From: Rhodococcus spongiicola
GTDB taxonomy: Bacteria > Actinomycetota > Actinomycetes > Mycobacteriales > Mycobacteriaceae
Assembly: GCF_004011835.1 (NCBI RefSeq)
Contig: NZ_RKLN01000004.1
Location: 194,318-258,317 of the forward strand
Direction of reading: 5' to 3'
DNA length: 64,000 nt
Position 1 is the stretch's first letter; each line of letters opens with the position of its first letter. Below, one piece after another: positions 37,095 to 44,736 of this stretch. The position numbers were made by a program, and so were the translations under genes. The notes beneath the pieces were generated by a model. That model searched no databases. It saw only the letters and a program-made list of their open reading frames with translations, and was not told the DNA's origin.

Positions 37095-38335
37095 ACCACC
37101 ACGGACAGAGCCGCGTCACGCGAGGCTGCGAGGTACGCGTTGGCCGAGTCGGGATCCATGAACCAGTGGTAGAAGTCGCGCGGGTCATCGAACCCGTTGA
37201 CGAACCGGCGCGCGATTCGCGGGTCGGCGCCGGCCGCGCCGAGCACTTCCAGCACGTGCGGCGGGGGCGGGGCGAGCAGGGCGTTCGTCCAGCCCGCGAC
37301 GTACTGGGCGTAGTCCCAGTACCGCTCGAAGGTGGACTGCATGAACGCCGCGTCGAACGGCCGATCCCCGTGATCGAGGATGCTGGTCAGGTAGGACGTG
37401 GCGCACCTGCTGGCGTTGTTCGAGCCCTGCCCGGTGATGGGGTCGTTGAGCACAACCACGTCTGCCAGGCCCAGAACCTTTGCGCCGGAAGGAAGCACAC
37501 CTATCGGATGCCGGACGGTGGGCGGGAAGCGGCCGGCCAGGACCCCGTTGTCATCGGTCAGTGTCAGGTTCTGACACCGCTCGGCTTCCCAGGGGAGGAA
37601 GGACTCGACGACCCACCGAGCCCGCGCCAGGTGCTCCTCGGGCGTGGTGATGTCGCCCCAGCAGTCCATCGGTCCCCCGGGGAGGCCCTCCATGACCATG
37701 ATCTCGCAGGGCCCGGTGGTGGTGAGTGCCGGGAACGCGAAATACTCGCCGACGCCGGGAATCAGGTTGAAGGTCACCGCGGAATGGTCGGGGCGCGGCG
37801 TCATGCCGGTGACATAGGTGAGCGCGAGGGCGCGTTGCGGCCGATCGTACTGCGAACGCTCGGCGTCCCGGGGGAACATCTGGGCGATCTCGCCCTTGCC
37901 GGCCGCGACGATCACCAGATCTGCGCTCTTCGTGTAGCGCTCCAGGTCGTCGATCCCGGCGTCCTCGTACACGATTGCGCCGCCACGCCTTTCGAACTCG
38001 GCCATCCAGCGCGGCATCTTGACTCGCTGATCCACCGACTGGGCGGGTACGTCCAGCCGGGAGGCCCAGGAGATCGCCTTCTGTCCGTCCGGGCCCGGCG
38101 TGGTGAACGAGATACCCTCGACGGGTGGACATTCCGTGTCCCAGAAGTTCAGGCCGAGCGCACGCTCACGAGACAGGGCGTTGCCGAACATGCACTGGCT
38201 CGACATCACCTTGCCCGTGCGCAGTTGATCCGGGGTCCGATTGGACACGACCGTGACGGCGTGGCCTGCGTCCAGCAGCCCGATCCCGAGTTGCAGTCCG
38301 GCCTGACCGGCTCCGACAACGACGAAGTTACGCAT
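37091..38335 (-). CDS. styA1: StyA1: FAD-dependent styrene/indole monooxygenase
   Basis: The 414-residue single-domain epoxidase has the Rossmann start VVVGAGQAGLQLGIGLLDAG, VMSSQCMFGNALSRERALGL, VIVAAGKGEIAQMF and FNLIPGVGEYFAFPAL. It would accept reduced FAD from the reductase part of StyA2B, whose gene overlaps by four bases. The pair belongs to the indole-preferring branch found in actinobacteria (inferred from gene pairing). A 70-bp stretch (37657-37726) is identical to its counterpart in styA2B (36428-36497), although the rest of the two genes has diverged. Confidence 0.92.
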   Translation of the reverse strand: MRNFVVVGAGQAGLQLGIGLLDAGHAVTVVSNRTPDQLRTGKVMSSQCMFGNALSRERALGLNFWDTECPPVEGISFTTPGPDGQKAISWASRLDVPAQSVDQRVKMPRWMAEFERRGGAIVYEDAGIDDLERYTKSADLVIVAAGKGEIAQMFPRDAERSQYDRPQRALALTYVTGMTPRPDHSAVTFNLIPGVGEYFAFPALTTTGPCEIMVMEGLPGGPMDCWGDITTPEEHLARARWVVESFLPWEAERCQNLTLTDDNGVLAGRFPPTVRHPIGVLPSGAKVLGLADVVVLNDPITGQGSNNASRCATSYLTSILDHGDRPFDAAFMQSTFERYWDYAQYVAGWTNALLAPPPPHVLEVLGAAGADPRIARRFVNGFDDPRDFYHWFMDPDSANAYLAASRDAALSVVV

Positions 38336-38343
38336 GAGAACTC

Positions 38344-39135
38344 CTATTCAGCGAGCTTGGGAATGGCAGGAACGGCCTGTTCGGGGCCCATCGCGGAGTA
38401 CCCGCCGTCGACGGCCCAGTCGGCACCGGTGACGAAGGAGGCCCGGTTGCTGCACAGAAATGTGACCACCTCGCCCACCTCGGCGGTCTCGCCGACGCGG
38501 CCGAGGAGGTGGAAGTCCCGGGCCACTCGGTCGGTCTTCGCGCGGTCCGAACCGCTGAGTTCGTCCATCACCCTGGACCAGATCCATCCGGGGCTCACCG
38601 AGTTGACCCGGATGCGGTCGGGTGCGTAGTCCATCGCCATGGACCTGGTGAGCTGGATGTTCGCGGCCTTGCTGGCCGGGTAGAGCCACCGCCCGGTCTG
38701 CGCTGCCTTGGCTGAGATGGAACCGAAGTTCACGATCGCACCACCGCCGCGGGCGACCATGTGCGGGCGCACAGCCTCGGCGAACAGGGCTGCGCTCGCG
38801 AGGTTGACGTCCAACGCGGTGGTCCACTGTGCCCGGGTCGATGCGGCGCCGTCGTCGACGTAGGAGCAGGCGAGGTTCACCAGGATGTCGATCGAGCCGA
38901 AGGTGCCGAGCGTCGTCGCGACGCAGCGCGCGATGTCGGTGTCGTCGGTGATATCGGTCCGGACGAACGCGGTCCTGTCCGGGTATGCGTCGACGATCTC
39001 CTTGGCTCCGGCTTCGTCGATGTCGGCCACCACGACCTTCGCGCCGGCGTCGCAGAACGCGGCGACGACACCGTGGCCGATCTTGGTGGCTCCTCCGGTG
39101 ACGATGGCTGTCCGCCCCGATAGCTCTGAGTTCAT
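38344..39135 (-). CDS. Short-chain dehydrogenase, probably acting on the indole dihydrodiol
   Basis: The 263-residue SDR has TGGATKIGHG (cofactor), VVVADIDEAGAKE (Asp after strand 2, so NAD is likely), NLACSY in place of the usual NAG, and YPASK. I use the ATG at 39135. It is the first gene of the operon SDR-styA1-styA2B. The indole-degrading iif operon of Acinetobacter has the same trio (StyA-like oxygenase, flavin reductase, SDR), in which the SDR oxidises indole-2,3-dihydrodiol to 3-hydroxyindolin-2-one. The same role here is an inference. Confidence 0.85.
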   Translation of the reverse strand: MNSELSGRTAIVTGGATKIGHGVVAAFCDAGAKVVVADIDEAGAKEIVDAYPDRTAFVRTDITDDTDIARCVATTLGTFGSIDILVNLACSYVDDGAASTRAQWTTALDVNLASAALFAEAVRPHMVARGGGAIVNFGSISAKAAQTGRWLYPASKAANIQLTRSMAMDYAPDRIRVNSVSPGWIWSRVMDELSGSDRAKTDRVARDFHLLGRVGETAEVGEVVTFLCSNRASFVTGADWAVDGGYSAMGPEQAVPAIPKLAE

Positions 39136-39189
39136 GTCCCACCTTTCACTGGTTGTGATCTGGGACACTATTGAGGCGGTGTTCGTGGT

Positions 39190-39260
39190 GCTATCCGCCA
39201 AGCGCGGCCGTTGTGCGGATAGCGCCGACACGGGATAGTGCGTAGTTGTGACGATAGTGA
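39190..39260. promoter_or_regulatory. Divergent promoter region of the styA operon and araC gene
   Basis: A perfect 9-bp inverted repeat GCTATCCGC (39190-39198) and GCGGATAGC (39215-39223) lies between the divergent genes. GATAG recurs at 39218, 39234 and 39253, a pattern expected for AraC-type half sites. TGACGATAGTGA (39249-39260) matches the palindrome TGACGATCGTCA at 49338-49349 at 10 of 12 positions, so a second regulator may bind here. Confidence 0.6.
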
Positions 39261-39270
39261 GAGAGGCGAC

Positions 39271-40236
39271 ATGAATGTTCCGCTCGCTGGCTTCGAGCTC
39301 GTTCACGCGCACGATGTGGACGAGGCGCGGGCGGTTGTCGGCGACGCGTTTTGCGCGCACCGGCTGATTCCGTCCCTGGGTGATATCGACGTGCGCTTCC
39401 ACGCCGCGCGCGCCCGCGGCATCGGGCTGTACTACCTCGAGTACGGCAGCGAAGTGCGGATCCTTCCGCGCGATCTGAACGACTGCTATCTCGTCCAGAT
39501 CCCACTCGAGGGCACCGCGGAGATTCGCAGCCGGTCGGACGAGATCACCTCGAGCCCGACGCTGGCCTCCGTGCTCGAGCCGGACACTCGCTACGAAATG
39601 CATTGGGCAGCAGGGAATCGCCAACTGATCGTGCGGATCGACCGGGCGAGCATCGAACAGCACCTGCGCCAGAACTTGGGTCAGCCGCCGGGGCCCCGGC
39701 TGCACTTCGAGCTCGGGGTGGATCTGACCGACCCGAAGATCCGGTCCTGGCGAAGCCTTGTCGATCTGCTGTGTCGCGAATTCGACACGGGCGGGTCGAT
39801 TCCGGCCGAACCACTCGCCATGCGGGAGATGGAGCGACTACTGCTGAGCCAGTTCCTCCTCGCGCAGCCGAACAGCTACAGCGCTGTGTTGCAGGGGCCT
39901 CCGGAGCAGGACGTGCCGCGATTGGTACGAAAGGCGGCCGACTTGATCGAGGCGCATGCCGCGGAGCCGCTGACCGTCGACGACATCGCCGAGGCGGTCG
40001 GCATCAGCGTCCGTGCCCTGCAGCAGGGATTCCGTAAGGCCTTCGCCACCACCCCGATGAACTTCATGCGCGAGGTGCGGCTGAACAAGGTCAGGGCCGA
40101 GCTGATTGCCGCCGATCCCGGCTCCGTCACCGTCACCGACGTCGCGGTTCGGTGGGGCTTCCTGCACGCCGGCAGGTTCTCGGTGCAGTACCGGGAACGG
40201 TTCGCCGAGTCGCCCTCGCACACACTGCGGCGTTGA
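39271..40236 (+). CDS. AraC-family regulator of the upper catabolic operons
   Basis: The 321-residue protein has an N-terminal sensing domain of about 200 residues (LYYLEYGSEVRILPRDLNDC, VLEPDTRYEMHW) like the AraC-binding-like domain of catabolic activators. The C-terminal double helix-turn-helix includes LTVDDIAEAVGISVRALQQG and VTDVAVRWGFLHAGRFSVQY. The ATG at 39271 follows GAGAGGCGAC. Lying between the divergent oxygenase and oxidoreductase operons, it probably activates both in response to the aromatic substrate. Confidence 0.88.
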   Translation: MNVPLAGFELVHAHDVDEARAVVGDAFCAHRLIPSLGDIDVRFHAARARGIGLYYLEYGSEVRILPRDLNDCYLVQIPLEGTAEIRSRSDEITSSPTLASVLEPDTRYEMHWAAGNRQLIVRIDRASIEQHLRQNLGQPPGPRLHFELGVDLTDPKIRSWRSLVDLLCREFDTGGSIPAEPLAMREMERLLLSQFLLAQPNSYSAVLQGPPEQDVPRLVRKAADLIEAHAAEPLTVDDIAEAVGISVRALQQGFRKAFATTPMNFMREVRLNKVRAELIAADPGSVTVTDVAVRWGFLHAGRFSVQYRERFAESPSHTLRR

Positions 40237-40237
40237 T

Positions 40238-40263
40238 CGGATACCGGCTGCGTTAGCCGGATA
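40238..40263. promoter_or_regulatory. Two CGGATA direct repeats 20 bp apart before the FAD oxidoreductase gene
   Basis: CGGATA stands at 40238-40243 and again at 40258-40263, two helical turns apart, between the araC stop and the GTG at 40321. The hexamer also occurs in the divergent region at 39216-39221. This spacing suits the two helix-turn-helix subdomains or a dimer of the AraC protein. Confidence 0.5.
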
Positions 40264-40320
40264 GTCGGGCGCGCAACTGCCACCTAGTGTCGTGGATCAC
40301 ACACACTCGATGGGAGGATC

Positions 40321-41835
40321 GTGAACGACGCCATCATCGTGGGATCCGGGATCAACGGCATGGTCGCGGCTGCCGAGCTGGCCCGTGCGGGCTGGAAAGT
40401 CGTCCTGCTGGAACGTAATCCGGACATCGGAGGCTTCATAGCCAGCGGTGAGCGCACGCTCGCCGGCTATACACATGACACGTTCTCGTCCTGGCACCCG
40501 CTGTTCGTTTCGGGTCCGGCGTATGCCTCCTTGGGTGAGGATCTGGCCCGGCACGGGCTCGAGTACCGCAACACCGACGACGTGGTTACTGCGAGCGTTG
40601 CCGAGGACGGGGCGGTCACCCTCGCCTATCGGGACCCGGAGGCCACGGCAGCCGGGTTCGCCAACCCCGTAGACGGGCAGGCATATCTGGACGCCCTCGA
40701 GCGGTTCGGTCGGAGCGCGCCCGTGATCGGCGAGATGATGGGCAGCGAGCTGCGCAGCATCGGTCTCGTCCGGAATCTGGCCCGGTTCCTGAAGAGCAAC
40801 GGCCGGCGCGGCTCCGAAGAGTGGCTACGCGAACTCGCGACCTCGGGACGCTCCTACTGTGCCCGCGAGTTCACCGGGACCGAGGTGGATCACCTGTGGG
40901 TGCCGTGGCTGCTGCACGCCGGCCTCTCCCCCGACCACGCCTCGGGAGGGTTCCTCCTTCCGGTTCTCGCGGCGACTATGCACGGCTTCGGACTGCCGGT
41001 CGTCGCGGGCGGGTCCGCCAACTTGATCAAGGCGTTTCGCGGACTGTTCGACGAGCTGGGCGTCGACGTGCACGCCGACACCGATGTGGACCGCATCGTC
41101 GTCGAGCGCGGACGGGCGGTGGGCGTCGAGGCGGGCGGCCACCGCTTCGACGCACGCCGCGCGGTCCTCGCATCGGTCACCCCGACCGCGCTGTACGGCT
41201 CGCTGCTGTCCGAGAGCCCATCGCGGCTACGCACCCAGGCCTCCCGTTACCGCTACGGCCGCGGGGAGATGCAGGTACACGTCGCGCTGTCCGCGCCGCC
41301 GAAGTGGCGGGATCCCCGGCTGAACAAGGTTCCACTGGTGCATATTTCGGACGGTTCGTCCAGCACAGGGATCGCCTGTGCCGAGGCTGAGGCGGGACTG
41401 CTGCCTTCCCGGCCGACGGTCGTGGTCGGGCAGCAGTTCCTGCTCGATTCGTCGCGGGTCCCGCCCGGCGCCGGCGCACTGTGGCTGCAGCTGCAGGAGG
41501 TGCCGTACGGCGCCGGGTGGACTCCGGAGCTGGCCCGGGCGCATGCGCAGCGAGCGATCGACCGGGTCGCCGCGCACGCCGAACTCGACGTCCTGGCTGT
41601 GGACGTGATCTCCCCCGCGGACCTCGCGGACTACAACGTGAACGCCGTCGGCGGCGACCCGTACGGCGGCAGTTCCGAGCTGGACCAGAGCTTCCTCTGG
41701 CGCCCGCTGCCGGATGCGGGCCGACACCGCACCCACGTCAAGGGGCTGTGGCACATCGGCGCCTCGACCCACCCGGGGGCCGGCCTCGGTGCCGGCTCCG
41801 GACATCTCGTCGCTACCACACTCAAGAGGAGTTGA
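40321..41835 (+). CDS. FAD-dependent oxidoreductase of the phytoene-desaturase/amine-oxidase class
   Basis: The 504-residue protein has the dinucleotide-binding start DAIIVGSGINGMVAAAELAR, then VVLLERNPDIGG. Later come GLPVVAGGSANLIKAFRGLF and a C-terminal FAD segment ending GLWHIGASTHPGAGLGAGSG. It starts with GTG after GGGAGGATC. Its place before an isatin-hydrolase-like gene suggests it oxidises a heterocyclic intermediate, for example dioxindole to isatin, but no family member with that activity is known to me, so this is a guess from context. Confidence 0.82.
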   Translation: MNDAIIVGSGINGMVAAAELARAGWKVVLLERNPDIGGFIASGERTLAGYTHDTFSSWHPLFVSGPAYASLGEDLARHGLEYRNTDDVVTASVAEDGAVTLAYRDPEATAAGFANPVDGQAYLDALERFGRSAPVIGEMMGSELRSIGLVRNLARFLKSNGRRGSEEWLRELATSGRSYCAREFTGTEVDHLWVPWLLHAGLSPDHASGGFLLPVLAATMHGFGLPVVAGGSANLIKAFRGLFDELGVDVHADTDVDRIVVERGRAVGVEAGGHRFDARRAVLASVTPTALYGSLLSESPSRLRTQASRYRYGRGEMQVHVALSAPPKWRDPRLNKVPLVHISDGSSSTGIACAEAEAGLLPSRPTVVVGQQFLLDSSRVPPGAGALWLQLQEVPYGAGWTPELARAHAQRAIDRVAAHAELDVLAVDVISPADLADYNVNAVGGDPYGGSSELDQSFLWRPLPDAGRHRTHVKGLWHIGASTHPGAGLGAGSGHLVATTLKRS

Positions 41836-41836
41836 C

Positions 41837-42598
41837 ATGATCACCGACCTGTTGGCCGCGATCGCCAGCGAGCAGATCGACCTCATCGACCTGACCGCGC
41901 CGCTGACCGAGAAGACGCCGGTGTTGGCGCTACCGGAACCGTTCAAGAACAGCCAACCGTTTCGCCTCGAGCTGATCAGCCGCTACGACGAGGACGGTCC
42001 GGCCTGGTACTGGAACAACATTCACGCCGGGGAGCACACCGGAACCCATGTCGACGCACCGAACCACTGGGTGACCGGCAAGGACGGGCTCGACGTCTCG
42101 CAGGTGCCGCTGCGGTCGCTGATCGCGCCGGCGGTGGTGCTCGACGTAACCGACCGGGTCGCCGAGAATCCGGACTTCCTGCTGGAGATCGCCGACGTCG
42201 AGGAGTGGCAGCGCACGAATGGTCCGGTGCCGGAGGGCGGCTGGTTGCTGTACCGGACGGGTTGGGGTAGCCGCTCGAAGAACAGTGCGGACTTCCTGAA
42301 CGCGGGTAGTACCCCGGGTATCTCGCCGGAATGCGCGCGCTGGCTGGCCGACAGCGGTCTCGTGGGCCTGGGCGTGGAGACCGTCGGCACGGACGCCGGC
42401 CAGGCCGCCACCCTCGACCCCGCCTTCCCCTGTCACCACCATCTGCAAGGGGCGGGCAAGCTGGGCCTGACTCAACTTCAGAACCTGGATCGGTTGCCCG
42501 CCACCGGAATTGCCCTGGCGGTGCTGCCGTTGCCGATTGTCGGCGGATCCGGAAGCCCGGCCCGGGTGATCGCCATGGTCGACAGGAACGGGGCCTAG
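41837..42598 (+). CDS. Cyclase-family metal hydrolase, isatin hydrolase-like
   Basis: The 253-residue protein belongs to the cyclase/kynurenine-formamidase family. The metal-binding motif HxGTHxDxPxH is complete at 67-77 (HTGTHVDAPNH) and further His lie in FPCHHHLQGAG. Family members hydrolyse N-formylkynurenine, or open the lactam of isatin with Mn. Next to an indole oxygenase and a 2-oxoacid oxidoreductase, isatin to isatinate (2-aminophenylglyoxylate) is the most fitting reaction. It starts one base after the preceding stop (GAGGAG ribosome-binding site). Confidence 0.82.
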   Translation: MITDLLAAIASEQIDLIDLTAPLTEKTPVLALPEPFKNSQPFRLELISRYDEDGPAWYWNNIHAGEHTGTHVDAPNHWVTGKDGLDVSQVPLRSLIAPAVVLDVTDRVAENPDFLLEIADVEEWQRTNGPVPEGGWLLYRTGWGSRSKNSADFLNAGSTPGISPECARWLADSGLVGLGVETVGTDAGQAATLDPAFPCHHHLQGAGKLGLTQLQNLDRLPATGIALAVLPLPIVGGSGSPARVIAMVDRNGA

Positions 42599-42600
42599 GC

Positions 42601-44736
42601 GTGGCGGAACGGTCTTTCGCCGCCGAAGTGCAGCAGCTTCGCCACGGCGAGGGTGCCACCCTGCACGTCGAGGGGATCCTGGCTGTCACGAAGGCGCTGC
42701 TGCAGTCCGGTGTGGCGTACGTCGGGGGCTACCAGGGCGCTCCCATCTCCCACCTGATGGACGTCCTCGGGGACGCGCACGAGATCCTCGACGAGATGGG
42801 CGTCTACTTCGAGAACAGCGCCTCGGAGGCGACCGCGGCCGCGATGCTGGCGGCGTCGGTGCACTATCCCCTGCGCGGCGCGGTGACGTTCAAGTCCACG
42901 GTCGGCCTGAACGTGGCCTCCGATGCGCTGGCGAACCTCGCCAGCGGCGGCGTCACCGGCGGTGCCCTGGTCATCCTGGGGGAGGACTACGGCGAGGGCT
43001 CGAGCATCATGCAGGAGCGGTCGCACGCATTCGCGATGAAATCGCAAATGTGGCTGCTGGACCCGCGTCCCAACGTGTCTGCGATCGTCGACGCCGTCGA
43101 GGCCGGGTTCGAGCTGTCCGAGGCGAGCAACACCCCGGTGATGCTGGATCTGCGACTGCGGTCGTGCCATCTGCACGGCGCGTTCACGGCGAAGGACAAC
43201 CGGCGACCACCGATGACGATCAAGGACGCCATCGAGAACCCCGTCCGCCACATCGATCGGATCGTCCTTCCGCCGGCCAGCTTCCTGCACGAGCAGGAGA
43301 AGATTCAGCAGCGTTGGCCGGCGGCGATCCGGTTCATCAAGGAGCGCGGACTCAACGAGGTCTTCGGCAACGACCAGGCCGACGTCGGGATCATCGTGCA
43401 GGGCGGCCTGTACAACACGCTGAACCGGGCGATGGAGATGCTCGGCTGCTCGGATGCGTTCGGACGCACCCGGGTTCCGATGTACGTCATGAACGTCGCC
43501 TACCCGGTGGTCGACGACGAGATCATCGATTTCTGCGCCGGAAAGCGTGCGGTGCTCCTCGTGGAGGAGGGCCAGCCGGACTACATCGAGCAGAGCCTCA
43601 ACGCGATCCTGCGCCGTGCGGACGTTCCCACCGCGTTGCACGGCAAGGACCTGCTGCCGCTGGCGGGCGAGTACACGGCGACGTCAGTGACCCGTGGCGT
43701 GCACGCCTTCCTCCAGCGGTACCTGCCGGACGTCGTCGAGCACGAGCCGGGGCCGCTGCGCGATCCCGAGGTCCCGGAGGTTCGCACCCACCCGCGGCCG
43801 CCGGGACTGTGCACGGGCTGCCCGGAGCGCCCGATCTTCAGCGGCCTGAAGCTGGCCGAACGCGAGACCGGCAAGCACCACGTCAGCGCCGACATCGGCT
43901 GCCACCTGTTCGCGGTCAACGCGCCGTTCGATCTCGGCGCCACCACAATGGGTTACGGCCTGGGGTCCGCGGGAGCGTCGGCGCTGAACTCGAAGGACAC
44001 GGACCGGAGCACGATCGCGGTCATGGGTGACGGCGGCTTCTGGCACAACGGCCTGACCAGTGGCGTCGGCAACGCGGTCTTCAACAAGAACGACCAGCTG
44101 CTCGTCGTCGTCGACAACGCCTATGCTGCCGCGACCGGGGGTCAGGACCTGCTGTCCTCGCAGGCTGAACTTCCGACCCGGTCCACCCAGCACCCCATCG
44201 AGAAGGCGGTTCGGGGGGTGGGTGTGGAGTGGGCCCGCACGATCGACAACACGTACGACGTCGACAAGGTGCGCGACACCTTCGTCGAGGCACTCACCAG
44301 CGACGAGCCGGGACCGAAGGTGCTGGTGATGCAGAGCGAGTGCCAGCTCAACCGGCAACGCCGCGAGAAGCCTACTCGGGCAAAGGCTCTCGCCGAGGGT
44401 AAGCGGGTGGTCCGCGAGCGGTACGGCGTCGACCCCGAAACCTGCACCGGGGACCACGCCTGCATCCGGATCTCCGGCTGCCCGTCGTTGACCATCGCGC
44501 CCAACCCGGATCCGCTGCGCACCGATCCGATCGCCTCCGTCCTCGACAGTTGCGTCGGCTGCGGGGTGTGCGGCGCGAACGCGCACGCCGCGGTCCTGTG
44601 CCCGTCCTTCTACCGGACCGATGTCATCGACAACCCCACCCGCCGCGACCGGCTGCTCGTAGCGATCCGATCGTGGTGGATCAAGATCGCCTCGCGCGGC
44701 CTGGAGCGCCGCGCGGCAGAATTCGAGGCTGCGTGA
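42601..44736 (+). CDS. 2-oxoacid:ferredoxin oxidoreductase, large subunit (IorA-like)
   Basis: The 711-residue protein has the pyruvate-oxidoreductase alpha-type N-terminal domains (GAPISHLMDVLGDAHEILDE, SEATAAAMLAASVHYP), the TPP-binding domain (TVAVMGDGGFWHNGL type; DNAYAAATGGQ) and a C-terminal iron-sulfur region with CTGDHAC, GCPSL and CVGCGVC with a final CP (from residue 651). IorA enzymes oxidatively decarboxylate aryl 2-oxoacids to aryl-CoA with ferredoxin. In this context isatinate to anthraniloyl-CoA is plausible. It starts with GTG two bases after the cyclase stop. No ferredoxin gene is nearby. Confidence 0.87.
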   Translation: MAERSFAAEVQQLRHGEGATLHVEGILAVTKALLQSGVAYVGGYQGAPISHLMDVLGDAHEILDEMGVYFENSASEATAAAMLAASVHYPLRGAVTFKSTVGLNVASDALANLASGGVTGGALVILGEDYGEGSSIMQERSHAFAMKSQMWLLDPRPNVSAIVDAVEAGFELSEASNTPVMLDLRLRSCHLHGAFTAKDNRRPPMTIKDAIENPVRHIDRIVLPPASFLHEQEKIQQRWPAAIRFIKERGLNEVFGNDQADVGIIVQGGLYNTLNRAMEMLGCSDAFGRTRVPMYVMNVAYPVVDDEIIDFCAGKRAVLLVEEGQPDYIEQSLNAILRRADVPTALHGKDLLPLAGEYTATSVTRGVHAFLQRYLPDVVEHEPGPLRDPEVPEVRTHPRPPGLCTGCPERPIFSGLKLAERETGKHHVSADIGCHLFAVNAPFDLGATTMGYGLGSAGASALNSKDTDRSTIAVMGDGGFWHNGLTSGVGNAVFNKNDQLLVVVDNAYAAATGGQDLLSSQAELPTRSTQHPIEKAVRGVGVEWARTIDNTYDVDKVRDTFVEALTSDEPGPKVLVMQSECQLNRQRREKPTRAKALAEGKRVVRERYGVDPETCTGDHACIRISGCPSLTIAPNPDPLRTDPIASVLDSCVGCGVCGANAHAAVLCPSFYRTDVIDNPTRRDRLLVAIRSWWIKIASRGLERRAAEFEAA

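Noticed and set aside
35376-38335. Classical styrene catabolism (styABCD)
   Set aside because: No styrene-oxide isomerase or phenylacetaldehyde dehydrogenase is present; the neighbouring isatin-hydrolase-like and aryl-CoA genes point to indole or an analogue.
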